A stretch of 64,000 bases of DNA from Smallanthus sonchifolius (lineage: Eukaryota > Streptophyta > Magnoliopsida > Asterales > Asteraceae): the NCBI GenBank assembly GCA_023525975.1, contig CM042042.1:4533501-4597500 (forward strand), given 5' to 3'. This document shows, one piece after another, positions 34,001 through 45,355 of this stretch. The translations under genes were made by a program, and so were the position numbers. Below the pieces are notes generated by a model, which was given only the letters and a program-made list of their open reading frames with translations, made no database searches and was not told where the DNA came from. Within the stretch, counting starts at the first letter, position 1. Each line of letters opens with the position of its first letter.

Positions 34001-35987
34001 AATTCATTAACATATTTCAAAATCATTAATTTTGGATGAACTAGGGTTTCGATCTCAAAAATAATAATGAAAAAACGACGTAATTCGATAAAATAACTTA
34101 TGTAGGAATGTTAGGAACGTCTAGACTAGCTCGTATCTACTTCCGGATTCACGATCAAACGAGGGTGTTTGGGTGGTTTATTGCTCTCGGCCGAATGGGA
34201 TGGGGTGGGGGTTTGGGGTGCGACGGCCAAAAGAAGAAAAAGGTTAGGGTTTTTAATTTTTTTTATAAAGTTCCTTATATACATTTTTGCATGGGTTTTA
34301 ATGAATCATGGGCTTTCTAAAGGTCCATGGGCTAATTTAATTATAATTAATATTTAATTACTAATTAAATCTCTTAACTATTATATTTATAAAAACTCTA
34401 ATTTTTATAAAATAATTAATACGATTAATATCCGATAAACATGCGCGATAACAAGAAAATCCACATAGTTCACGTAAAGTCACGTATCACATAAAACTCA
34501 TATAATTTATATTAAATGTAAATTATTAAATGTTTGAAATATTAATCTTGATTAATCACCAACGTTCCGGGTTAGACTCGAGTGCGATTCGTCGTGTGTG
34601 AACTAACTGACACATTTAATTAACGTAATTAAATGTAATGCACGTATGACTAACTGAGATAACTGAGTTTGCAATGAATAATGTTTGAACTAACGAGGTT
34701 TGAGTTAACGGAGTTAACCTGAAATTGCCGGATGTCACATCTTAGATGGTTAAACATGTAACACACACCTTGATCTTTAACATGTTGATCACATTTCAGT
34801 TTAGGGTTTCCTTTTATAGTCAGCTAAAGATAGCATGCATGGTTTCTAAGATTTAACACATTATAACACGTTATTTCATCATTGTTAACATATAACTATC
34901 ATAATATACTAACATGCATGTCAAACTAGCAAGTTATGACTACTTTAGTCGATTAAAGTTTTCTTATTTAGCAAGTTTGTAAACCGGACTAGGTATTCAA
35001 AATCTAACTTCACAATTCACTTAAACATGCATCAAGTAACGTATAAATATCATCATATCATCCTAATCATGTCTAACATGCAAGATAGAAAACACAAAAA
35101 GTTTCCTTATATAGTAACTCTTGGTTCTAGACATCTAGGGTTTTACCAAATAAACAAAACTAACAACTATCATCATAATACACAATTAATTATCAAAGTT
35201 TGCATCTTTATTCAATGGATTCTTGTTTGGATGAAAACTAGGGTTTATCAAAACCTATTTTTTGAAAAATATATAAATAAATATACATAGAATCTTACTT
35301 GATCCGATAGAAACGGAGATTGATGCTAGGATTGCTCAAGAACACCAACGACTACAAGAAGGAGATCAATCTAAGAATGGTTTGAAGATGAAGAGAGGAT
35401 TTTCGATTTCAAGGGAGGAGGGGCTGAATATTTTCGAAAATATGGAGTTATGGGGTTAGGGTTTTTATAAAATCCTTATATATGCACTCCATGTGCCCAA
35501 AAATGAATAAAAGTGTAAGTCTAGGAGGCCCGTTGACTAATTAAATGAGTTTAAAACTATTTTAATTAAATGTAACTAATTAAAATAGTTTCTAATAAAT
35601 ATTTTTATAAAACTTATTTATAAAAATTACTAAAACAATAAAAGTCACAACTTTCCGCGTAAACGTACGCGATTTCACGAAAGTCTACAGTTTACGAATA
35701 AAATCACATAACACGTAAAAGCACATTATTTATATTAATTATAAATTATTTATTGTTCGAAATATTATTTTTAATTATCACCAACGTTCCGGGATCGACT
35801 CGTGCGATTCGGTAATTCTATGAATTACCGTTACGTGAGTGTTTGTGCAATAACTGACACAATTAATTAACCCTAATTAAATGTAATGCATGAGTGACTA
35901 ACTGAGATAACTGAGTTTGCATGAACAAATGTTTGAGATAACGATGTTTGCGTTAACAGAGTTAACCTGAAAATGTCGGATGTCACA
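31017..35987 (-). mobile_element. Outer solo LTR, split by an inner one
   Basis: Starts TGTCACTCCCCC at 31017 and ends GGATGTCACA at 35987. Without the inner insertion and its duplication it is ~2.5 kb. Flanks ttaat and tttat match at four of five bases. On the minus strand a TATA-like catatataagg (near 35480) precedes a leader-like aaaccctaacccc, which suggests the transcription direction. No second LTR or internal domain, so a solo LTR left by recombination. Confidence 0.8.
32277..34739 (-). mobile_element. Inner solo LTR (2463 bp)
   Basis: TG...CA ends, starting TGTCACACTCCC and ending CCGGATGTCACA, with an exact 5 bp target duplication tctta (32272-32276 and 34740-34744). It is the same family as the outer LTR: the first ~1 kb is near-collinear with 31017-32000, and the last ~500 bp with 35440-35987. 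The short frame with C-L-G-Q-C-Y-T seen in both is conserved only because the LTRs are related. Tandem gtttgaccaa repeats lie at 33232-33300. Confidence 0.9.
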
Positions 35988-36043
35988 TTTATACCTGTAA
36001 AATATATAAATAAAATTTAAGAAATTTATTTATTAATATTTTC

Positions 36044-36066
36044 ACCCGGTGTGTTTTACACGGGGT
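36044..36066 (+). terminator. Helitron 3' hairpin
   Basis: Stem acccggtgt / acacggggt with one mismatch and a short loop, 9 bp before the terminal CTAG. In rolling-circle elements this hairpin signals the end of transposition; it is not a transcription terminator. Confidence 0.85.
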
Positions 36067-36424
36067 CTAAACTAGTATTATATATACACGCACGGTGGGA
36101 TTTTTTTTCAAGATATAGTATGATTTTCTTATCAGGCCTGCTTTTAAATTAAAATTACACACTCAAATTTGAATTGAATTTTCATGCACCGTAACGCTGA
36201 TTCAACATATTTGAAGAGGAGGAATTATATATATGGTTAATTTACTATCATTAGTTTTAGGGTGGATTAAAATTCAATTCAAACTAGAAGGGCTAATGTC
36301 TAATTTCATTTAAAAAAGCAAATTACATGAAAATCATTCCAAATCTAAAATCTTTAAAACAAATCCCACCATGCGTACAGGTTCACTACAACAAATTGAC
36401 CCTGTCCCGACGCCACCTGTACCG

Positions 36425-37225
36425 ACGACATTTGTCGTCGGCATAGGTCACCCTATAGCGACGACATGTCGTCGGTATAGGTCAAAACCAAAATTTTGGC
36501 AGGGAGACCCTATAGCGACGACATGTCGTCGGTATAGGGTTGAGGCAGGTTGGAGGGAAAACTGGCGCCCAATGAATTTTTGGGGAAAACCTATAGCGAC
36601 GACATGTCGTCGCTATAGGTTAATTTTGATTTTCTTTTTGTTTTTTTTTATTTAATAAATTTTCGTCGGTCAAAATTTTTTTTTTTAAAATTAAAAAAAT
36701 TTCTGGAAAACCCTATAGCGACGACATGTCGTCGCTATAGGTTAATTTTGATTTTTTTTTTTATTTAATAAATTTCCGTCGGTCAAAATTTTTTTTTTTT
36801 TAAATTAAAAAAAATTCTGGAAAACCCTATAGCGACGACATGTCGTCGCTATAGGTTAATTTTGATTTTCTTTTTGTTTTTTTTAGTTAATAATTTTTTT
36901 TTAAATTAAAAAAAATTCTGGAAAACCCTATGGCGACGACATGTCGTCGGGATAGGGTTTTTCCAAAATTTTGAATGGGACACCCTATAGCGACGACATG
37001 TCGTCGCTATAAGGTTGAGCAGGTTGGAGGGAAAACTGGCGCCCAATGAATTTTTGGGGAAAACCTATAGCGACGACATGTCGTCGCTATAGGTTAATTT
37101 TGATTTTCTTTTTGTTTTTTTTATTTAATAATTTTTTTTTTAAAATTAAAAAAAAATTCTGGAAAACCCTATAGCGACGACATGTCGTCGCTATAGGTTA
37201 ATTTTGATTTTCTTTTTGTTTTTTT
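36425..37225. repeat. Left subterminal palindrome array of the CACTA element
   Basis: About ten copies of a 30 bp palindrome, ctatagcgacgaca/tgtcgtcgctatag, in a larger ~110 bp tandem unit containing gttaattttgattttctttt and ttctggaaaaccctat. In CACTA elements such repeats bind the transposase. Confidence 0.9.
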
Positions 37226-37322
37226 TTTATTTAATAAATTTCCGTCGGTCAAATTTTTTTTTTTAAATTAAAAAAAATTCTGGAAAAATTCTTTGTGTAA
37301 TTAACGGGTTCCGGGCTTCCTC

Positions 37323-38120
37323 ATGCCTCGTCGGACACCCATCCCCCCAACCGGCCACCTCTAGGGTTCGGCCGAACCCATGCACACACATGAAGGTTCC
37401 CTACGATCACAAACAAGCATTTAAACAGGAAGGTTTTCAAGATTATACCTCTAGATCGGAGAACCCGTGCCAATCAAATTCCCGAATCACCTCGTCTTCT
37501 TTGAAACTCAACTTCTCTTCTAAACCCTAGAATTATGAAACATGTGTAGTATTGATTCAAGGATCCCGACACACTAAGGATGATTAGGGATCGACAAAAT
37601 ACATCAAATCGGACTTGAAACGCGATGAACGGCTCTCTCCCTCTCCTCCTTGTGTAATTAACGGGTTCCGGGCTTCCTCATGCCTCGTCGGACACCCATC
37701 GGACACCTTTATTGACTGGTCAACACCCTACGAAACCTATGCCGACGACATGTCGTCGCTATAGGCCACCTCGTCGGACACCCATCCCCCATGCCTCGTC
37801 GGACACCCATCCCCCCAACCGGCCACCTCTAGGGTTCGGCCGAACCCATGCACACACATGAAGGTTCCCTATGATCACAAACAAGCATTTAAACAGGAAG
37901 GTTTTCAAGATTATACCTCTAGATCGGAGAACCCGTGCCAATCGAATTCCCGAATCACCTCGTCTTCATTGAAACTCAACTTCTCTTCTAAACCCTAGAA
38001 TTATGAAACATGTGTAGTATTGATTCAAGGATCCCGACACACTAAGGATGATTAGAGATCGGCAAAATACATCAAATCGGACTTGAAACGCGATGAACGG
38101 CTCTCTCCCTCTCCTCCTTG
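37323..38120. repeat. 330-bp direct repeat inside the CACTA element
   Basis: Copies at 37323-37652 and 37791-38120 are almost identical (atgcctcgtcggacaccc to ctccctctcctccttg). A third partial start lies at 37651-37702. A CACTA palindrome sits between them at 37743-37765. The sequence up to 38400 ends gtttggggccataca, like the LTR end at 23732, so this is probably an internally duplicated LTR fragment. Confidence 0.78.
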
Positions 38121-38415
38121 CTCTTCGACGGCTGAATATGAAAATGGGGTCTCCATATTTGCGTTGCACCCTAAAGGGTGTTCTTCCCTAGGGCCAGGCT
38201 TGGCCCACGCACACCCAAGGTCTCCCGGGCTTGGTTTTGTTCACGTTTTTAAATAAAACCCGCCAAAACCCCGTTAATTACCCGTTAACCTTTACAATAA
38301 TTTACATAATTACAAACCGTTCAATAAACGACAAATCGTTTTATAAAGGATTGTAATGTTCTGAGTTCAATCAACTGTAGGGTACCCAGTTTGGGGCCAT
38401 ACAGGCTGGTCTTGG

Positions 38416-38739
38416 GTGTTTCACAAACGTCCGAGACATCGTGAAGGCAATCAACAGACTTCTAATGTCTTGCACGGTGGGGTTCCGATTAAAAATCCTT
38501 CTTATTCCATGAATCTTGCTCAGGTAACGGTTTCGATTTTTATCACGAATTTCCCACTTAATTCTTCAGTGAATGAGATTTGGAAGTTCTGCGAAGATTA
38601 TGGGATAGTTGCAGATGTGTATCTATCCGATCGGTTATCAAAGGTCGGTTCTGTGTTTGGTTTTGTGAGGTTTCTTCGTGTCAATGACGTGGGTCTTCTG
38701 ATTGAGGATTTACATAACATCTGGATCGGGAGTCACTGA
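38416..38739 (+). pseudogene. RRM domain fragment captured in the CACTA element
   Basis: An open frame of ~107 codons (no certain start) reads T-V-S-I-F-I-T-N-F-P (RNP2-like), W-K-F-C-E-D-Y-G, and G-S-V-F-G-F-V-R-F (RNP1-like), ending I-W-I-G-S-H. This pattern of an N-terminal RRM followed by I-W-I-G is common in long plant LINE-type polyproteins annotated with reverse transcriptase. The frame breaks straight into CACTA palindrome sequence at 38740, so it is truncated. Binding of RNA is possible for the domain in general, but a functional product is not supported here. Confidence 0.65.
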
Positions 38740-39345
38740 CTTGTCGTCGAGATAGGGTTAATTTTGATTTTTTTTTTTTTTTTATTTATTTAATAAATTT
38801 TCGTCGGTCAAAATTTTTTTTTTAAAAATTAAAAAAAATTCTGGAAAACCCTATAGCGACGACATGTCGTCGCTATAGGTTAATTTTGATTTTTTTTTTT
38901 TTTTTTTTTTAATAATTTTTTTTTTAAATTAAAAAAAATTCTGGAAAACCCTATAGCGACGACATGTCGTCGGGATAGGGTTTTTCCAAAATTTTGAATG
39001 GGACACCCTATAGCGACGACATGTCGTCGCTATAGGGTTGAGCAGGTTGGAGGGAAAACTGGCGCCCAATGAATTTTTGGGGAAAACCTATAGCGACGAC
39101 ATGTCGTCGCTATAGGTGAATTTTGATTTTACTTTTTGTTTTTTTTATTTAATAATTTTTTTTTTAAAATTAAAAAAAATTCTGGAAAACCCTATAGCGA
39201 CGACATGTCGTCGGGATAGGGTTTTTACCTTTATTGACTGGTCAACACCCTACGAAACCTATGCCGACGACATGTCGTCGCTATAGTCCACCTGTACCGA
39301 CGACAAGTGGACCTATGCCGACGACATGTCGTCGCTATAGGGTGC
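38740..39345. repeat. Middle palindrome array of the CACTA element
   Basis: Eight or so further copies of the cgacgacatgtcgtcg palindrome in the same ~110 bp framework as the left array, with sequence order copied from 36880-37220. It suggests an internal duplication of the left subterminal region. Confidence 0.85.
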
Positions 39346-39451
39346 AGCGCGAACAAATAGGGAAACCAGACGACAGAACTTCATTTTCATCAAAAACTCT
39401 CCAAAACTCCCCCAATTCTGTCTCTCCGGCGATTTCAGCGTTTTTGGGCTA

Positions 39452-40800
39452 TTTGGGAGCAACTTTTACACAAACTCTCGGGATTTAAGGTGAGCTAACA
39501 TCCGGGTTCATATTTTAGCTAATTTTTTAAGATTTTGAAGTTTTGTTTGTTTATTTTGGTTAGGTTTTGGAGGAATTTCACTATTTCTTGAATTTCTAGC
39601 TTTGTGAAGGTAAATACTCGTTTTAATTACTAATTTGTGTTGAAATTTGGTTTAGATCAAAGATTTTTATGATTTTGTATGTATGTGTTATGTATGTATG
39701 TTTGTATGTATGAGTATGTATATTTGTATGATGGAATTATTAAATTATGATTAGTTTATGTCATTTGGTTTAGATGTGTGTTTATTTTATATAATTTAGT
39801 TTATGTAAATTAGTGTTTGTATGTATGTGTATGTATGTGTGTAATTTGTGTTTATGATGATTAGTTTTAATGTTTAGTTTGTATGTATGTATGTAATTTG
39901 TGTTTATGATGATTAGTTAATATGAATGTATATATGTGTATGTATGTTTGTATGTATATGTTTGTAATTATGTAATTGGACATTTATTTATGTTTGTATG
40001 TATATGTTTGTAATTATGTAATTGGGCTTTTATTTATGTATGTATGTATGTAATTGTGATGTGTAGGTATATAAGATGGTATTTATTGGGAGCAACTTTC
40101 ACAAAAACTCTCGGGATTTAAGGTGAGGTAACATCCGGGTTTCATATTTTAGCTACTTTTTCAAGATTTTGAAGTTTTGTTTGTTTATTTTGGTTAGGTT
40201 TTGGAGGAATTTCACCGTTTCTTGATTTCTAGCTTTGTGAAGGTACGTTTTAATTACTAATTTGTGATGAAATTTGGTTTAGATCTAAGATTTTTATGAT
40301 TTTGTATGTATGTGTTATGTATGTGTATGTATGTATGTTTGTATGTATGTATGTTTGTATGTATATTTGTATGTATGATGGAATTATTAAATTATGATTA
40401 GTTTAGGTCATTTGGTTTAGATGTGTGATTATTTTATATAATTTAGTTTATGTAATTTAGTGTTTGTATGTATGTGTATGTATGTGTGTAATTTGTCTTT
40501 ATGATGATTAGTTTGAATGTTTAGTTTGTATGTATGTGTATGTATGTGTGTAATTTATGTTTTTGATGATTAGTTTGGATGATTAGGTTGTATGTATGTG
40601 TGTAATTTGTGTTTATAATGATTAGTTAATATGAATGTATATATGTGTATGTATGTTTGTATCTATATGTTTGTAATTATGTAATTGGACATTTATTTAT
40701 GTATGTATGTTTGTGTGTATATATTTGTAATTATGTAATTGGGCTTTTATTTATGTATGTATGTATGTAATTGTGATGTGTAGGTATATAAGAGGGTATT
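39452..40800. repeat. ~640 bp tandem duplication with (GTAT)n microsatellites
   Basis: Two copies, starting gggagcaactttyacamaaa at ~39453 and ~40088, each running into long tgtatgtatgtgtatg stretches. The start, with leader-like tctctccggcgatttcagcg at 39420 and a plausible donor at 39488 (aag/gtgagc), may be the 5' leader of the original CACTA gene. Confidence 0.75.
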
Positions 40801-40880
40801 TATTCATATGCTTATGTATGTTTGTATGTATATGTAACTTTATTTAATTTTGTTACAAGTTCGAAACTCGTTGCGGTTGA

Positions 40881-40988
40881 CGAGAGGAAGAACGTCGTAC
40901 ACATAATCAACAAATGCTTGAAATGCAACGACAAATGGATGAAATGCGTCGAATGTGGGATCGCCGAACTAGCAGCGATGATAATTAG
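40881..40988 (+). pseudogene. Possible C-terminal coiled-coil tail of a CACTA-encoded protein
   Basis: A short frame reads R-E-E-E-R-R-T-H-N-Q-Q-M, then M-Q-R-Q-M-D-E-M-R-R-M-W, and ends S-S-D-D-N stop. Such a heptad-rich tail is usual at the end of plant transposase-associated proteins. There is an in-frame stop directly upstream. Orientation agrees with the element. Not a functional gene. Confidence 0.45.
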
Positions 40989-41279
40989 CTTGGAGTTGTT
41001 GAGCCTTTGCCTTTTTTGTTGGTATTTGTCTTGAACAATTTGCATATTTGTGTGTCGAACAAGTTTATGTTTTGAATGTTTGATTTGTCGAAAAAATTTG
41101 TGTGTCGAACAAGTTTGTGTGTCGAACAATTTGAATGTTTGGTTTATGTTTCGGATATTAGTTTTTATCCGATTTGAATGTTTGAATGGTTTATATTTAT
41201 GATTTGCAGGTTTTTGTTTTTAGAAATTTAATATTTCTGGATAAAATATTAAAAATTAAAAAATAAAAAATAAAAACAG

Positions 41280-41660
41280 AAAAGACCTATACCGACGACA
41301 TGTCGTCGCTATAGGCCTTTTTCAAAAATTATTAAAAAAAACAAAAAAAAGCCTATACCGACGACATGTCGTCGGTATAGTGTCAACCTATACCGACGAC
41401 ATGTCGTCGGTACAGGGTAGGACTCTATACCGACGACATGTCGTCGGTATAAGGTTTCTTTTTTAATTTTTTAATTAAACCCTATAGCGACGACAAGTCG
41501 TCGGTATAGGCTGACCTATCCCGACGACGCTTATCCCGACGACAATCTTGGCTATTGGGACGAAGCAATACCGACGACATCTATACCGACGACATGTCGT
41601 CGGTATAGCCTATACCGACGACAAGTCGTCGCTATAGGGTCAAAAAAAATCGTCGGGATA
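41280..41660. repeat. Right subterminal palindrome array of the CACTA element
   Basis: Seven or more copies of ctataccgacgacatgtcgtcggtatag, so the flanking words are mostly accg/cggt instead of gcg/cgc as on the left. Confidence 0.9.
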
Positions 41661-41689
41661 GGGTGATATTGTTGTAGTGGTTATCCCTA

Positions 41690-43600
41690 ATAGATTGCTA
41701 GTGTCACATCTTTTTAATTATCTTGTTATCATGTTAGTTTTGAAATTGATTTTATCCAAAACTGTATTTACCTCAAGATTCGGTTATATAATATTTTGTT
41801 GTTGTTATCATGTTGATTTTCCTCAAGTTTCGGTTATATAATATTTGAACTTACGAGTCTTTTGCAAATCTTATAATTTTGAATTTTGATTTAATTCTTC
41901 TAATCATCATATCACCTAAATAAACGAGGTAGAATTAGGATTATTAATGAAGCTACAAATAATCTACTTCTGCTCTTTGAAGTGGTGATAATAAAAAAAG
42001 TGAGTCATTTGATTGCTTGACAATTTAATTTGATATGAAACTCACCCTCATAGACATCTCCATTGTTGTATACCTTGAAACTACAGTCTTCCCGTTATTT
42101 GTTGCAAATCAAATAACACACACCAATTGTTTGGTTAAATGGCTCAATGAACCGACTTAGGGCTGAGTTGGTGAAGGTTTACAGCATTGTTATATCTATG
42201 ATTGTGAGTACGATATCAGTTTAACCATACCCAAACCTTATAAACTAATTGTGACATGAAAACGTCATAATTGTAGGAACCGTTTGTCAAAATAAATAAT
42301 AAAAAGATTTTATAAACAATTACAATACATAAAAAGAATAAGCAATAAATTACAAGTACTTTTACAACTGAATTTTTTTAAAACAAGAATGTAAGATGAA
42401 GCAGAATTTCTTGGTTGATGATTTGTATTAAATAATGGTATCTTAAAACAAATTTCAAGTCTGTCAAGAGAACTTTGTTAATTAACCAGGGTACAAATGT
42501 CCAAGCAAAAATTAAAACAAAAAAATTGCTTTGAACATCTTGAATGTGATTGTATTGTAGTGTTTTTCAAGTTACTGCCGACGTCCCCTTTTATTGGTTG
42601 TCGGAAAAGGATGCAACACATTAGTTTATTTCTAACTAATTACATAATGACCCCACTGTTTCTACTAATTATATTTCAAGGCAGTAACTTTACTAACGGA
42701 TAGCAGTTTACTGAATCGTATTCATCCTTAGTTTGCTTTCTAGTCCATTCTTCGAAGGTCTTTAATCTTTGCACCGCTTCTTAGAATGGTGTGTTAGGAT
42801 TAGCAAACTGCTCAATTGTAGAAACTATCTATACCAATCTTTTGTCATTCATTGTATGCCCAAAATTGCTTGTTTGTGATGCAATCTCACTAATTTTTCT
42901 GGAATAAGCATCAAGTGACTCATTAATACTCATTTATAAAGATTCAAAATCTGACTCAACTATTTGTAGTCGTGCCTCTTTAACTCTATCTGCTTCTACA
43001 TGTTGAACCTTTGGTGCATCCCAAATATCCTTGGCTGAAGTAAGGTTAGCAATTTACAAGACCATATTTTTAGGAATTGCTCGGTATAGTAATGTAATTG
43101 TTTGGTTGTTTTTCTTGTGATTGACTTTAGTTCCTTTGGTTGGTTTCACTGCCACCTATATATCATGGACATTAAAAATGACTCTAATCTTTACAACCCA
43201 GATGGTGTAATTTGTAGAGTTGAAAATTAGGCACCGGAAAGTTATTACGTCACTCCTTCATTTGTTGCCAAAGTCTCTTTGTTTTTGTTCTTGAATGAAT
43301 CCTTAACCATTGAACGTGTCTTCTTTTTCCTTAGTACAACCCACTCGTCTTTCAGTTAACACTCGATTTAATCAAACCTCTACGTTGATTAATTACTTCC
43401 TAAATCGAAATGACTTTCCTTTCTATTTATTTTGTGTACTTTCGTTTCAAGGATTAAAGATTTATTTTTGTACCCACTTTAGTACTTTGGTTCCTGTTGC
43501 CTTTTATTATAATAATTTTTCCTTTAAATTATATTTTGACTTTTGGTCAAACAGTTTCACAAAAGCACATTTTTAGTGTTTTCTTCCTCTTGATCTTGGT
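41690..43600. repeat. Segmental duplication D4, copy 2
   Basis: Matches 19080-21020 and 47080-48680. It includes an inverted exon-1 module at 41990-42300. No intact gene. Confidence 0.75.
41990..42300. pseudogene. MORN exon-1 module, inverted orientation
   Basis: Minus-strand first MORN repeat at 42040-42080 (tcatagacatctccattgtt), plus-strand fragment at 42170-42215. Confidence 0.7.
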
Positions 43601-43604
43601 TCCA

Positions 43605-43800
43605 ACTAGGCCCGTTGATTTTACCCGTACCCGATTAACCCGACCCGAACCAACTTCACCCGAACCGATTAAACCCGTACCCGAATAACCCGTAACCGAT
43701 TAACCCGAAAACCATTTAAACCGATTGTTATTCGAGTCGGGTTTCGGTTAGACTTTCAAGCATCAAAAACCCGATTAACCCGAATAAACCGAACATTTAT
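43605..43800. mobile_element. hAT-like remnant with acccgattaaccc words
   Basis: About 190 bp of repeated cccgattaacccgaa-type words, a composition common in degenerate hAT MITEs. It interrupts the duplicated block right after ggttccaact. No clean ends or target duplication. Confidence 0.45.
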
Positions 43801-43869
43801 ATATTATACCATTTCTTTTCTCACCATCACCACCAACACCACCAAAATCCGCTTCTAAAAATATTAGTT

Positions 43870-44560
43870 TAAAAAAGCCACGGGAGCCATGCTCTATGTA
43901 CTTTAGTCACCACCATGTAGTTCAAAACTGAGTAATGTATTCTAGAGTCTAGGGGTATATCCTTCCTAAACCACTACCTTATTATCAACGTTATTCATGA
44001 CTACCTGAAAACATTTTAAAAATATACGTCAACAAAAGTTGGTGAATAACATTTACAAGACACAAAACACTTTGCCACATGAAACAGTTAAATCTATTTA
44101 ATCATAATTTGCATGGTAACATACACATTCACTACCATCTCATACACTTGCAACTGAAATTCAAGTGGATATAACTTCCGGTACCTTCGGCTGCGCTATA
44201 TCCCTCCACAAGAATGAAGCTAGCCATACCGTAGTCGCACCATGATCATATACTAGCAACTGAAATTCAAGTGGATATAACTTCCTATATCTCCGGCTAC
44301 GCTATATCCTCCTACAAGAATGAAGCTAGCAACCATAGCCGCACCATGGTATGTATATAAATTTGATCAAACCATACGTACAATAAATGGCAAGATGCTT
44401 CCCGTAAGTTACCTTTATGTATTAGATATATTTAACTTGGTTCATGCCATTTTGAAAGTATAAAAACTTTATATGCTTTTAAAAAGACTATAAATGTATG
44501 CACCTTAAATTTGAGCTCCTAAGCGCTTCGTCTCTTATCTCGAAGATTTCTGGGTCCTGA
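43870..44560. repeat. Fragment of the LTR-type sequence of 21.6-24.2 kb
   Basis: Collinear with 21605-21794 joined to 23733-24230, so it lacks the solo LTR at 21795. It serves as the empty site for that insertion. Confidence 0.78.
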
Positions 44561-45355
44561 TACAGTAAACCTATGTTAGGTTAGGGTAAATCTAATTAAT
44601 TATTAGTTTGGTTGATATGGGTCGTATAGTTGGGTATATTACCCATTTATGACTAATTTGAAGTTGATATGGGTCATATTGTCTCATATGACTCGTATAT
44701 GGACTGTTCATAACAAAAATTGGCCGGATTCAACCCATTTTACTAAAAAAAATCCAGATATGGTTCATAAATGAAGACAACCATCGCCCGAAACTCGCCA
44801 AACACTCACCAAAAAGATGGTTAAAAACCGGTCAGAGTGACAGGGAGATGAAAGAAGGGTCAGATCTGCTTATTTGTTGCAATACATTTTGGTTCTTATT
44901 TTATGTTTCAATTTTTTGTTCAAAACAAGAACAAGAAGTTTAGTTTAGGTTGAAATGATGTTGTTAATTGGTATATTCTACAATTTTAATTAATTTTTTT
45001 TTTTGCCAAAATGAAGTTGTTGGAATTATAACCGAAAAACTGAGTGGTTCAAAATTTGGACACCGTATCACCTAAAGGTGAAGATGTATAATTGTGTGCT
45101 CAATTTTGGGGGAAACGGTGGTGGCCCATGAAACCCACATCAAACAACATTAATCGAAGTTACCATAATATGTGTGATGTTCGTCAAAAAAAAAATTGTA
45201 CCAAATTCCATGGTAATTTCACATCGCCTTAGTATTTTTGAATGTTGGTGCGAAGTCCGGATGCCCAAGAGGATTGTCTTCGTGGCCTGGTACGGATGAC
45301 ATCAGCGGCTTGATCCGGACTGGAGTCACTCTAGATGGCATTTTCATGTCACAAA

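Larger units (their letters stand above)
30668..36075 (+). mobile_element. Helitron, 5.4 kb, carrying nested LTRs
   Basis: Starts TCTATACTATATAATAAA, ends ...TCTAAACTAG, inserted between A and T. The hairpin at 36044-36066 lies just before the 3' end. The empty site is visible at 14174-14190 and 46760-46780 (aggtaaatattatatacg). There is no Rep or helicase sequence. Its own non-LTR DNA is only ~440 bp (30668-31016 and 35988-36075), the size of the small Helitron at 1400; the rest is a later LTR insertion and a further LTR inside that. Confidence 0.92.
36384..41679 (+). mobile_element. CACTA (En/Spm-type) element, non-autonomous
   Basis: Terminal inverted repeats CACTACAACAA begin at 36384 and, inverted, end at 41679. 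A 3 bp target duplication gtt lies at 36381-36383 and 41680-41682. The empty site is at 47070-47090 (cgtacaggttatccc). Subterminal regions hold ~25 copies of a palindrome around cgacgacatgtcgtcg. No intact transposase; a possible tail of the second CACTA protein is at 40881-40988. A captured RRM fragment and LTR-like repeats are inside. Confidence 0.95.

Noticed and set aside
35027..35290. 87-codon frame at 35.0 kb
   Set aside because: AT-rich chance frame inside the outer solo LTR; no counterpart in the inner LTR of the same family.
36371..36655. 94-codon frame with repeated P-I-A-T-T-C-R-R-Y
   Set aside because: Translation of the CACTA palindrome array and, at its start, of flanking DNA.
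36425..37225. CRISPR-like array of regularly spaced palindromic repeats
   Set aside because: The repeats lie inside a CACTA element with proper ends and target duplication, the spacers are themselves repeated, and the DNA is a plant nuclear sequence.
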